A model generated the notes under the pieces. That model did no database searches, was not told the DNA's origin, and worked only from the letters and a program-made list of their open reading frames with translations. A DNA stretch of 20,254 nucleotides from SIG575 sp045595725 (GTDB lineage Bacteria; Bacillota; Clostridia; Oscillospirales; Acutalibacteraceae): contig JAZOAY010000003.1 in assembly GCA_045595725.1 (NCBI GenBank), positions 1 to 20,254 of the forward strand. Reading direction: 5' to 3'. The position numbers were made by a program, and so were the translations under genes. Positions 1-7,457 of this stretch are shown piece after piece; positions within the stretch are counted from its first letter, which is position 1; the number at the start of each line of letters is the position of its first letter.

Positions 1-1
1 A

Positions 2-2263
2 CCTCATACAAACAAAGAAATACCTTATAACTATTTTGATGAAACAATGTATCAGTTTGTTTCATGCTACAGAAAAACTGTAACACTCAAAAAAGAGGAT
101 CTTGAAGGAAGACTTATTCTTCATTTTGAGGGTGCTGCAAACTATTCAAAGGTTTATGTAAACGGTATTTTTGTTGGTGAACATAAGGGCGGTTATACAC
201 CGTTCAGTTTTGATGTTACAGATGTTGTATCATCAGGTAAAAATGTAATTGCAGTTATGCTTGATTCAACAGAGAGACCTGAAATACCTCCCTTCGGTAA
301 AGTTGTTGACTACCTTGTTTACGGCGGTATTTATCGTGAAGTATGGCTTGAGAAAGTTGACAATGTTTATATCAAGGACGTATTTGTCAAAACTAAGAAT
401 ATTTTCTTTGACGAGAAACTTGTTGACCTTGATATTGAATTGTCAGAAGATTACAACGGTATTCTGAAACTCGTTTTCTCTGACGGAGATAAAGTTCTCG
501 GTGAAAGAAAAATAAAAGCAGAAGGCAGTAAAGTTTCTCATAAATGGAAGGTCGGTGAAGTAGAACTCTGGGACCTTGATAATCCGAAACTCTATAGTAT
601 TACAGTTATTCTTGATGAAGACGAATATAATGTTCGTTTCGGTTTCAGAAGTGCTCGTTTTAAGAAAGACGGCTTTTATCTTAACGGTAAAAAAGTAAAA
701 ATCAGAGGGCTTAACAGACATCAGAGTTATCCTTATGTGGGTTACGCAATGCCTGCATCTGCACAGATTGCCGATGCTGAACTTATGAAATATACTCTTG
801 GATGTAATCTCGTAAGAACATCTCATTATCCCAACTCAAAACATTTCCTTGACAGATGTGATGAAATAGGTCTGCTTGTATTTACTGAAATGCCCAGCTG
901 GCAGTTCCTCGGTGAAGGTGAATGGAGGGAAAACTGTCTTGACAATATTGAAAAAATGATTGTCCGTGACAGAAACCACCCTTCAGTTATACTTTGGGGT
1001 GTGAGAGTAAACGAGGGTGAAGATTGTGACGAATTCTACACAATCACAAATCAGCTTGCAAGAAGTCTTGACCCCACACGTCAGACAGGCGGCGTAAGAA
1101 ATATGCCTATGAGTCACTTGCTTGAAGATGTTTATACATACAATGACTTCTCACATTCAGGTAAAGGTGTGAAACTTCTTCCGCCTCTTGCAGTAACAGG
1201 AAGTTTTAATGCACCTTATCTTGTAACCGAATATAACGGTCACATGTTCCCCACAAAGAGTTTTGACAGAGAAGCATTGAGAACAGAGCATGCACTCAGA
1301 CATGCAAGAGTTCAGGATAAATCTCACGGCAGTAACAGAACAAGTGGTGCAATCGGTTGGTGCATGGCTGACTACAACACACATAAGGACTTCGGCAGCG
1401 GTGATAAAATCTGCTACCACGGTGTAACAGATATGTTCCGTATTCCCAAACTTGCTGCTGCAGTTTATTCTTCACAGCAGGATGAAACACCTGTTCTTGA
1501 GGTGTCATCTTCAATGGATATCGGTGACCATCCCGGCGGAATTCAGGGTCCTGTACACATTTTTACAAACTGTGACTATGTAAAGGTTTACAGAAATGGT
1601 GAATTCAAGAGCTATGCTTATCCTGATAAGAAACATTTCCCAAATCTTCCTCATCCGCCTGTAATGCCTGATGATTTCATCGGTGATGCACTTGTTAAAG
1701 ATGACGGACTTGATGAAGTAACTGCTAAAAACCTTAAAGCAGCTCTTTGTGCAGCGAGTGTATATGGTTTCATTATGCCGCCTCAGAATTATCTCAAACT
1801 TGCTTTTGCTTTCCTTCACGGCAAGATGAATATTTCAGAGATGGTAGAACTTGTTACAAAGTATTTTGCTAACTGGGGTGACTGTCAGGTCACATATACT
1901 TTTGAAGGTTATAAAAATGGTAAGATGGTTAAATCTGTTACAAGAACTGCGGTGAACTCACTTGATTTCACAGTTAAGGCAGACAAGACAGAACTTGTTG
2001 AAGATGAAACATATGATGTAACAAGAATTGAAATTATTTCTGTTGACCAGTGCGGCAACAGACTTCCTTATGATAACACACTTGTTAATGTTAAAATTGA
2101 CGGGGATGCAGAAGTTATCGGACCCGATAAGTTTGCACTTGTAGGCGGTGCAAGAGCATTCTGGGTGAAAACTAAAGGTAAGACAAGTAAGGTTAAAGTT
2201 ACTGTTTCAGTTGAGGGCAGAGGAGAAAAAGAAATTGACCTCAATGTAAAAAAGGTTAAATAA
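2..2263 (+). CDS. Glycoside hydrolase family 2 (beta-galactosidase/beta-glucuronidase type), 5' partial
   Basis: This is a retaining exo-beta-glycosidase that removes a beta-linked sugar from oligosaccharides. The reading frame is open from the window edge, and the residues before the first ATG (position 47) read PHTNKEIPYNYFDE, typical of the GH2 N-terminal sugar-binding domain. The real start is therefore upstream and the ATG at 47 is internal. Order seen: sugar-binding domain, Ig-like domain (to about base 670), then the catalytic TIM barrel. The acid/base is probably the Glu at 1013-1015 (context NHPSVILWGVRVNEGED), the nucleophile the Glu at 1229-1231 (LVTEYNGH). The stretch GAIGWCMADYNTHKDFGSGD closes the barrel. 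A beta-rich C-terminal region of about 250 residues follows. No signal peptide can be judged because the N-terminus is missing. The family is secure; the substrate is not determined. Confidence 0.93.
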   Translation, partial: PHTNKEIPYNYFDETMYQFVSCYRKTVTLKKEDLEGRLILHFEGAANYSKVYVNGIFVGEHKGGYTPFSFDVTDVVSSGKNVIAVMLDSTERPEIPPFGKVVDYLVYGGIYREVWLEKVDNVYIKDVFVKTKNIFFDEKLVDLDIELSEDYNGILKLVFSDGDKVLGERKIKAEGSKVSHKWKVGEVELWDLDNPKLYSITVILDEDEYNVRFGFRSARFKKDGFYLNGKKVKIRGLNRHQSYPYVGYAMPASAQIADAELMKYTLGCNLVRTSHYPNSKHFLDRCDEIGLLVFTEMPSWQFLGEGEWRENCLDNIEKMIVRDRNHPSVILWGVRVNEGEDCDEFYTITNQLARSLDPTRQTGGVRNMPMSHLLEDVYTYNDFSHSGKGVKLLPPLAVTGSFNAPYLVTEYNGHMFPTKSFDREALRTEHALRHARVQDKSHGSNRTSGAIGWCMADYNTHKDFGSGDKICYHGVTDMFRIPKLAAAVYSSQQDETPVLEVSSSMDIGDHPGGIQGPVHIFTNCDYVKVYRNGEFKSYAYPDKKHFPNLPHPPVMPDDFIGDALVKDDGLDEVTAKNLKAALCAASVYGFIMPPQNYLKLAFAFLHGKMNISEMVELVTKYFANWGDCQVTYTFEGYKNGKMVKSVTRTAVNSLDFTVKADKTELVEDETYDVTRIEIISVDQCGNRLPYDNTLVNVKIDGDAEVIGPDKFALVGGARAFWVKTKGKTSKVKVTVSVEGRGEKEIDLNVKKVK

Positions 2264-2292
2264 TTGACAAATTATTTAATATATGGTATATT
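2264..2292 (+). promoter_or_regulatory. Sigma-A promoter of the ABC importer operon
   Basis: A perfect -35 TTGACA (2264-2269) is followed by a 17-bp spacer and TATATT (2287-2292), preceded by TGG (2284-2286), an extended -10. The -35 begins on the base right after the GH2 stop codon (2261-2263). The predicted start is near 2299, giving a short leader before the Shine-Dalgarno AGGAGGG at 2309-2315. This should be a strong, largely constitutive promoter; I see no operator-like palindrome on it. Confidence 0.85.
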
Positions 2293-2322
2293 CTATGTAT
2301 AATTATTCAGGAGGGTTTAATT

Positions 2323-3174
2323 ATGAAAAAAATTGTAAAAATTCTTTCAGCAGTTATGGCATTCGTACTTTGTCTTTCTCTTTTAAGTGCTTGCGGCAGC
2401 GAAAAAGTTACTGCAAAAGTAATTGAAATTGATTTGACAGAAGAGGAATATGCATTTGGTGTTGATAAAACACAGCCTGAGCTTCTTAAAGAAGTAAATG
2501 CATTTATTGCCGAAATCAAAGAAAACGGTAAATTTGAAGAAATCTGTAACAAGTATTTCGGTGATGGTGAACCCACAGCTGTTACTTCAGCAGAGTTTGA
2601 CAAAAATAAGGATCAGCTTGTAGTTGCAACTAACGCAGCATTTGAACCTTTTGAATATACAAAAGGTGATAAATACTACGGTATTGATATGGAAATTGCA
2701 GCACTTCTTGCTGAACACCTTGGCATGGAACTTGTTATTAACGATATGGACTTTGATGCAGTTTGCCTTTCGGTAGGTCAGCAGAAATGTGACATTGCAA
2801 TGGCAGGTCTTACGGTTAAACCTGACAGAGAAGAATATGTTACTTTCTCAGAATCATATTACACAGCATCACAGAAACTTATCGTAAGAAGTGATAACAC
2901 AGCATTTGATGCTTGCACAGATGCATCTTCAGTTGAAGAAATTCTTAATACTTTCGATGAGAACACAAAAATTGGTGTTCAGGATGGTACAACAGGTCAG
3001 TTCTACGTTGAAGGCGATGAAAGCTGGGGATTCACAGGATTTGATGTAACATGCAAGGCATACAAAAACGGTTCTCTTGCAGTTCAGGACCTTCTCAATG
3101 GCGGTCTTGATTATGTAATCATCGACGCAGCACCTGCTAAATTCATTACTGAATCAATCAACGCTCTTGTTTAA
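2323..3174 (+). CDS. Amino acid ABC transporter substrate-binding lipoprotein (SBP_bac_3), apparently circularly permuted
   Basis: This is the extracellular ligand-capturing subunit of a polar amino acid importer. Residues 1-24 are a lipoprotein signal with lipobox LSAC, the lipidated residue being Cys24. Residues 101-122 (VATNAAFEPFEY, then YGIDMEIA) are the usual beginning of the family's mature domain. Arg169 in TVKPDRE is placed like the carboxylate-binding Arg, and GVQDGTTGQ (218-226) and Asp269 in IIDAAPAK are also typical. Oddly, the segment that normally ends the family (LTEEEYAFGVDKTQPELLKEV... to CNKYFGDG) lies before this, at residues 38-82, while the protein stops at ESINALV, where that segment would usually begin. 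The start is fixed by AGGAGGG, 7-8 bases before the ATG. The permease and ATPase follow on the same strand. The amino acid carried cannot be told from sequence. Confidence 0.93.
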   Translation: MKKIVKILSAVMAFVLCLSLLSACGSEKVTAKVIEIDLTEEEYAFGVDKTQPELLKEVNAFIAEIKENGKFEEICNKYFGDGEPTAVTSAEFDKNKDQLVVATNAAFEPFEYTKGDKYYGIDMEIAALLAEHLGMELVINDMDFDAVCLSVGQQKCDIAMAGLTVKPDREEYVTFSESYYTASQKLIVRSDNTAFDACTDASSVEEILNTFDENTKIGVQDGTTGQFYVEGDESWGFTGFDVTCKAYKNGSLAVQDLLNGGLDYVIIDAAPAKFITESINALV

Positions 3175-3208
3175 GTAATTGAAGTAATATATAAAAAATA
3201 TACTTAAT

Positions 3209-3236
3209 GATAACCTCACCAAAGGGTGGGGTTATC
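3209..3236 (+). other. Intercistronic stem-loop between binding protein and permease genes
   Basis: GATAACCTCACC (3209-3220) pairs with GGTGGGGTTATC (3225-3236) through 12 pairs including one G-U, around an AAAG loop. It is followed by AAAATG and not by a U-tract, so it is unlikely to be a full terminator. In importer operons such a hairpin commonly protects the 3' end of the binding-protein message and lowers expression of the downstream membrane genes. That role is an inference here. Confidence 0.7.
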
Positions 3237-3261
3237 AAAATGTTAAAAGGATTTGCTTTTT

Positions 3262-3972
3262 ATGAATTTTGAAGCTAAGGTTAACCAATTTTTAGAGAAT
3301 CTGATTGAATACGGCGGATATAACGATGTTCTTGTCGGTTTGAAAAATACTGCTATTATTGCGGTATTAGGTCTTGTTATAGGTATTGTTATAGGTACTT
3401 TAATAGCCACCGTAAGAGTTATTCCGAAATACAAAACATTACCGAAAATTCTTAACGGTATATGTACCTTTTATGTAGGATTTTTCCGTGGCACACCTAT
3501 GGTAGTACAGCTTTTGTTGTTTTACTATGTCGCACTTCCTCTTATGGGTATGAATATGGAGTCTGTTAATGTTGCGGTTGCAGTATTTGGTCTTAACAGC
3601 GGTGCATACATATCCGAAATTATGCGTAGTGGTATTCAGTCTGTAGATTTCGGTCAGACTGAAGGCGGACGCTCTGTTGGTCTGAGTTTTTCAACAACAA
3701 TGTTGAAGATAGTAATTCCACAGGCAATAAAGAACATTTTGCCGACTCTTGGTAATGAGTTTATCACACTAATAAAGGAAACTTCGGTTGTTTCATTTGT
3801 TGGTGCAATGGACTTGTATAAAGCGTTTAATAAAATGGGTTCAAACAGTTATGAATTCATGGTTCCTTATCTGGCAATGGCAATAATTTACATCGTAATC
3901 GTATGTCTTATTTCATTGCTGATTAAATTGATGGAAAGGAGCTTGAAGAAGAGTGACAGACGTGGCGAATAA
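3262..3972 (+). CDS. Polar amino acid ABC transporter permease (HisM/GlnP type)
   Basis: This is the inner-membrane channel subunit, which probably works as a homodimer because only one permease is present. About five hydrophobic segments are visible, the first around AIIAVLGLVIGIVIGTLIATV. The EAA-type cytoplasmic loop that contacts the ATPase reads GQTEGGRSVGLS, followed by VIPQAIKNILPTLGNEF, a hallmark of the His/Glu/Gln family. A TTG at 3253 is in frame, but only two bases separate it from the AAAAGG ribosome site (3245-3250). The ATG at 3262 is the better start and gives 236 residues. The 3' end overlaps the ATPase gene by 20 bases, implying translational coupling. Its position downstream of the binding protein and the intercistronic hairpin fits lower expression than the binding protein. 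Confidence 0.93.
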   Translation: MNFEAKVNQFLENLIEYGGYNDVLVGLKNTAIIAVLGLVIGIVIGTLIATVRVIPKYKTLPKILNGICTFYVGFFRGTPMVVQLLLFYYVALPLMGMNMESVNVAVAVFGLNSGAYISEIMRSGIQSVDFGQTEGGRSVGLSFSTTMLKIVIPQAIKNILPTLGNEFITLIKETSVVSFVGAMDLYKAFNKMGSNSYEFMVPYLAMAIIYIVIVCLISLLIKLMERSLKKSDRRGE

Positions 3973-4768
3973 TAAAGTAATTGAAGTTATAGGTCTCAAG
4001 AAAAGTTTCGGTAAAAAAGAAGTTCTCAAGGGTATTGACATAACAATCAATAAAGGTGAAGTTGTTGTTATTATCGGACCTTCCGGTTGCGGTAAATCGA
4101 CATTCTTACGTTGCCTTAACTGTATGGATGATCCAACAGGCGGAAAAATTATTTTTGGCGGAGTTGATATAGCGGATTTAAGCGTTGATATCAACATCCA
4201 CAGGCGTCGTATAGGTATGGTTTTCCAACACTTTAATCTGTTCAATAACAAAACTGTTATACAGAATATTATGCTTTCTCCCGTGCTTTGTGCTATGAAG
4301 GATAGAAGAAAAGCGATTATACATAATATTTTTTCAAAGGAAAAACTTCCTGTTAAATCTGCTTCTGAAATCAAAGAGAAAGAAAAGGAAAATGCATATA
4401 AACTTCTTAAAAGAATTGGTCTTGAAGACAAGGCTGACGTTTATCCGTCAACGCTTTCAGGCGGTCAGAAACAGCGTGTGGCTATTGTAAGGTCGCTTGC
4501 AATGAATCCTGAAGTAATTCTTTTTGATGAACCTACTTCTGCTCTCGACCCTGAAATGGTTGGTGAAGTTCTTGAACTTATGAAAGAACTTGCAAAAGAG
4601 GGTATGACAATGGTAATTGTTACCCATGAAATGGGCTTTGCAAAAGAAGTTGCGTCCCGTGTTCTTTTTATTGATGATGGTAAAATTATGGAAGAAGCAC
4701 CGCCTGAGGAATTTTTCTCAAATCCAAAAACAGAGAGATGTAAGGATTTCCTTTCAAAAGTTTTATAA
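3953..4768 (+). CDS. Polar amino acid ABC transporter ATP-binding protein (GlnQ/HisP type)
   Basis: This is the cytoplasmic ATPase driving import. Walker A is GPSGCGKST (42-50), the Q-loop glutamine is Gln92 in MVFQHFNLF, the signature is LSGGQ (168-172), Walker B with catalytic Glu is VILFDEP (188-194), the D-loop is SALD (196-199) and the switch His is His225. At 271 residues it is some 20-30 longer than usual GlnQ proteins. The excess is a Lys/Glu-rich insertion (about residues 112-145) in the helical subdomain between the Q-loop and signature. The start is GTG at 3953, 11 bases after AAAGGAG (3935-3941) and inside the end of the permease gene. A second in-frame GTG at 3962 is too far from that site. 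This is the last gene of the operon; a strong terminator follows. Confidence 0.95.
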   Translation: MTDVANNKVIEVIGLKKSFGKKEVLKGIDITINKGEVVVIIGPSGCGKSTFLRCLNCMDDPTGGKIIFGGVDIADLSVDINIHRRRIGMVFQHFNLFNNKTVIQNIMLSPVLCAMKDRRKAIIHNIFSKEKLPVKSASEIKEKEKENAYKLLKRIGLEDKADVYPSTLSGGQKQRVAIVRSLAMNPEVILFDEPTSALDPEMVGEVLELMKELAKEGMTMVIVTHEMGFAKEVASRVLFIDDGKIMEEAPPEEFFSNPKTERCKDFLSKVL

Positions 4769-4796
4769 ATTATTGTTTCATTAAACAACATAAAGA

Positions 4797-4838
4797 AAAA
4801 ACAGAGAAGACTGATTGGTTTCAGTTTTCTCTGTTTTT
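4797..4838. terminator. Bidirectional intrinsic terminator between convergent operons
   Basis: AAAAACAGAGAAGACTGA (4797-4814) and TCAGTTTTCTCTGTTTTT (4821-4838) form an 18-bp stem with one G-U or A-C position around a TTGGTT loop. The T-tract serves the ABC operon on the plus strand. The A-tract at 4796-4801 becomes a U-tract for the alpha-galactosidase transcript arriving from the other side. The rest of 4769-4883 shows nothing else. Confidence 0.9.
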
Positions 4839-4883
4839 AATTTTGCATCTGTAAATAAGTAAAATTTGATACTAAGGATAATT

Positions 4884-6539
4884 TTATGAAATTATATATA
4901 CGTCACAACCATGTTTCTGTGTTGTTGAAATAAGTTTACTTTCCTCTGCAGTTTCGTTTGTCCAGCAATTAAATATAGTATATTTATCCTTCTTATCAAC
5001 ACTTACATCGGATAACGAGGAAATTTTATTAATATCAATTGTAGTCTTTTTTGTATGCTTGGTTTTGTTAAACACACAGACTGCAACACGTTTCTTATCA
5101 AGAGGTTTTACAAGAACATCTACCCCGTGTTTTTTAGTAAGACCTCTAATTTTTCTGCATGGTATACCGAGAATGTCCTGATTGATTGAAATAAGATTTT
5201 TGTTTGTGAGAATTCTGTAAATCTTATTATCAGTATCAACAGTTCCGTCGGATTTTATAAACTTTCTTATATCATTTCCTAAAATCAGCGGTGCACACAT
5301 CATACACCATAGTGAAAAATGACTCTTGTTTTCTTCATAAGTTAATTTACCGTTGCCGACTTCGAGCATATCAGGATCATTCCAACCGCCCGGAGATGCA
5401 TATTTACTCAGTCTGATTGTAAATTTATATAAAGCTAAAATGCTCAGCCAATTAGGCAGAATATCAGGTGTTGTTCTCCAAAGGTTACCTGCTTCAGCAC
5501 CCCATTTCCAAGGCTTGTTTCTGCCCCATTCACAGATTGAATAGACAATTTTCTTTTCAGAAACTGAATTTTTTTCGGCATATTCTCTTGTTGCCCTTTT
5601 AAGTTCATTTCCCATAAGTTTATATTGGAAAAAAGCACTGTCTTGTCTTGAAGCAATTGGATTATACATCTTAATTGTGTTTTTGCCTGTTTCAAGTTCA
5701 ATCTCAAGTTGAAGTCTACGCTCAGGAGTAAACTTATTCATGCCGGGCACATCAAGATAATATTCCTTCTTACCGTTAACTGAAATAACAAGGAATTTGT
5801 CTTTCTTTACAGCTTTACGTACAACAAGTGTGAGATAATATGTACCTGTCTTCTCTACGGTTATTTCATCAAATTCAGCACTGCCACCGTTTGAGCAAAG
5901 ACCTTGTATATAATGGTCACCTTCTACGCTATTATCTTTTATCAGCCGGGCATTTCCGCTTAGCTTGGCTTTTTCAGCAACTGCTTCATAAAAATCTTTT
6001 CCGTCTTTTTCACCAATACTCAATTTAACGATTCTGGGTGCAAGTGAAGGGATGGGGATGTTGTGGCAAAAATCGTATTTAAAATATTCTACGCCCCATT
6101 CAGCAAAGGTATCTGCATCAATTCTTTCTTTACCAAGTGATGCGGGATAGTCTTCGCAGGTAAGAGTGCCGTTTGAAGAATAAATACCCAATTTCAGTCC
6201 TGTTTTGTTGACATAATCGTTGAGAGCCTTTATTCCTGACGGAAAAGTAATGAAATCTGTTCTTAATTTTCCGTTTTCATCTCGGGATGAATTCTGCCAG
6301 CAATCATCAATATTAATATACTGATATCCTGCTTCTGCGAGTCCGCTGTTCTTCATTGCATCTGCAATTTCTTTTATAAGGTCTTCGCTGATTTTATTTC
6401 TGAAAAGATTCCAGCTTGACCAGCCCATAGGGGGAGTAAGAGCAACGCCGTTATTATATTTTTCATTAACTTTACTGTTGAGTCTGAATGATCGTAATAA
6501 TTTTTTTGCTGCACATATAGGACAGTATTTAATACTCAT
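4884..6539 (-). CDS. GH27 alpha-galactosidase with inserted carbohydrate-binding-like domain
   Basis: This retaining enzyme cleaves terminal alpha-1,6-galactose from raffinose-family sugars or galactomannan. The GH27 core begins at TPPMGWSSWN (35-44). Other marks are INIDDCW, the nucleophile Asp156 in YFKYDFCH, the acid/base Asp359 in WRTTPDI (aligning with human Asp231), and GGWNDPDML (384-392). Between about residues 195 and 315 the barrel is interrupted by a beta-rich stretch (FDEITVEKTGTYYLTLVV ... GKNTIKMYNP) resembling a CBM6/35-type module. A C-terminal beta domain follows. There is no signal peptide, so it is cytoplasmic and acts on imported oligosaccharides. AGGTGA lies 6 bases before the ATG, so the unusual N-terminal extension with a CPIC motif (6-9) seems genuine. 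It is the last gene of a minus-strand operon. Family assignment is firm; the module identity is tentative. Confidence 0.93.
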   Translation of the reverse strand: MSIKYCPICAAKKLLRSFRLNSKVNEKYNNGVALTPPMGWSSWNLFRNKISEDLIKEIADAMKNSGLAEAGYQYINIDDCWQNSSRDENGKLRTDFITFPSGIKALNDYVNKTGLKLGIYSSNGTLTCEDYPASLGKERIDADTFAEWGVEYFKYDFCHNIPIPSLAPRIVKLSIGEKDGKDFYEAVAEKAKLSGNARLIKDNSVEGDHYIQGLCSNGGSAEFDEITVEKTGTYYLTLVVRKAVKKDKFLVISVNGKKEYYLDVPGMNKFTPERRLQLEIELETGKNTIKMYNPIASRQDSAFFQYKLMGNELKRATREYAEKNSVSEKKIVYSICEWGRNKPWKWGAEAGNLWRTTPDILPNWLSILALYKFTIRLSKYASPGGWNDPDMLEVGNGKLTYEENKSHFSLWCMMCAPLILGNDIRKFIKSDGTVDTDNKIYRILTNKNLISINQDILGIPCRKIRGLTKKHGVDVLVKPLDKKRVAVCVFNKTKHTKKTTIDINKISSLSDVSVDKKDKYTIFNCWTNETAEESKLISTTQKHGCDVYIIS

Positions 6540-6571
6540 ATTATATCACCTGATTAGATTTATTATGGACC

Positions 6572-7396
6572 TTACGGAGTGATAAAGTTAGATGTTATGT
6601 ATCTGATACCCAATTTATAAAGTGATTCCATCTTTTTAAGTCTGTCAACTGTCCATACGCAGACTTTAAGACCTGCTTTAAGTGCTTTTTTGAAATCTCT
6701 TTTTTTGTTACTTGCACAAACTGCATAAGCAAAACCGTATTTTTTTGCATTCTTAATACCTTCACCGTCAATTGTTTCAACGAGATACCAGTATTCTGTT
6801 TCAGGAGAAACCTCCTGGAGTTTAATGAGTTTATTGATATCAAAAGAAATAATAATTGCTTTGCCGAGGAGATTTCTTTCCTTTAATTTTTCGATAATGT
6901 CATTAAGCTTAGTGTCGTAATATCCGTCACGTTTGATTTCAATTTCGGGAACTTTATTGTGCTTTGCACACAGGTCAAGATATTCATCAAGTGTGGGAAG
7001 TGTGAGATTTTCATATTTTTCAATTCCGTGACCATATGTAATTCTGAAATTTCTTAGTTCATCAAGTGTATAGTCGCTGATGTTACCTGTACCATTGCAG
7101 GTTTTGTCAATTGTTGTGTTGTGGCAGATAACCCATTGTCCGTCTTTTGTCAGATGAACATCACATTCAATCGCATAGTAATCCTCTTTGCATGCAAGTT
7201 CAAAAGCAGGAAGTGAATTTTCAGGAGCAACACCTGAAAATCCTCTGTGTGCTGTTATGTATACAGGGTCGTCTGATGTTATTTTTTTTGAATTTTTTAC
7301 AGAAACAACACCAATTTGTTTTTTCTTAAGTATTTCTCCTAAAAAATAGATTCTGCATTGAACGTAACCCAATGCCTGTTTTATCGTGTAACCCAT
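6572..7396 (-). CDS. Glycerophosphodiester phosphodiesterase (GDPD family)
   Basis: This enzyme hydrolyses glycerophosphodiesters to sn-glycerol 3-phosphate and an alcohol using a metal-dependent TIM barrel. Residues from the ATG at 7396: the catalytic motif AHRG with His50 and Arg51, APEN with Glu59, metal ligands Glu77 and Asp79 in IECDVHLTKDG, and the second catalytic His92 in CHNTTID. Later strands carry PEIEIK, and the end reads VWTVDR then GIRYITSN, all typical. An in-frame GTG at 7405 exists, but GGGGTGA there is better read as the Shine-Dalgarno of the ATG 6 bases on. The roughly 45 residues before the barrel are not an obvious signal peptide. The alpha-galactosidase starts 32 bases downstream. 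The pairing with sugar genes suggests salvage of glycerol or of glycosylated glycerol derivatives, which is inference. Confidence 0.92.
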   Translation of the reverse strand: MGYTIKQALGYVQCRIYFLGEILKKKQIGVVSVKNSKKITSDDPVYITAHRGFSGVAPENSLPAFELACKEDYYAIECDVHLTKDGQWVICHNTTIDKTCNGTGNISDYTLDELRNFRITYGHGIEKYENLTLPTLDEYLDLCAKHNKVPEIEIKRDGYYDTKLNDIIEKLKERNLLGKAIIISFDINKLIKLQEVSPETEYWYLVETIDGEGIKNAKKYGFAYAVCASNKKRDFKKALKAGLKVCVWTVDRLKKMESLYKLGIRYITSNFITP

Positions 7397-7420
7397 TATT
7401 TTCACCCCGAATATTATATA

Positions 7421-7452
7421 GCCGCACCGATAAAGGTGCGGCTTGTTTTTTT
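7421..7452 (+). terminator. GC-rich hairpin with a T-tract on the plus strand
   Basis: GCCGCACC (7421-7428) and GGTGCGGC (7435-7442) form a perfect 8-bp stem with a GATAAA loop, followed on the plus strand by TTGTTTTTTT. On the minus strand, where the flanking genes lie, the hairpin is followed by TATATAATATT, a poor U-tract. It may act as a partial terminator or a processing site between the aldolase and GDPD genes, or stop antisense transcripts. Confidence 0.65.
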
Positions 7453-7457
7453 GTGTT

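Noticed and set aside
47..49. ATG at 47 as the start of the GH2 gene.
   Set aside because: The frame is open to the window edge and encodes conserved GH2 residues before it, and no ribosome site precedes it.
7413..7418. Perfect TATAAT on the minus strand just before the GDPD gene.
   Set aside because: No -35 exists (the position is in the GC-rich hairpin), and the start site would fall on the ribosome site.
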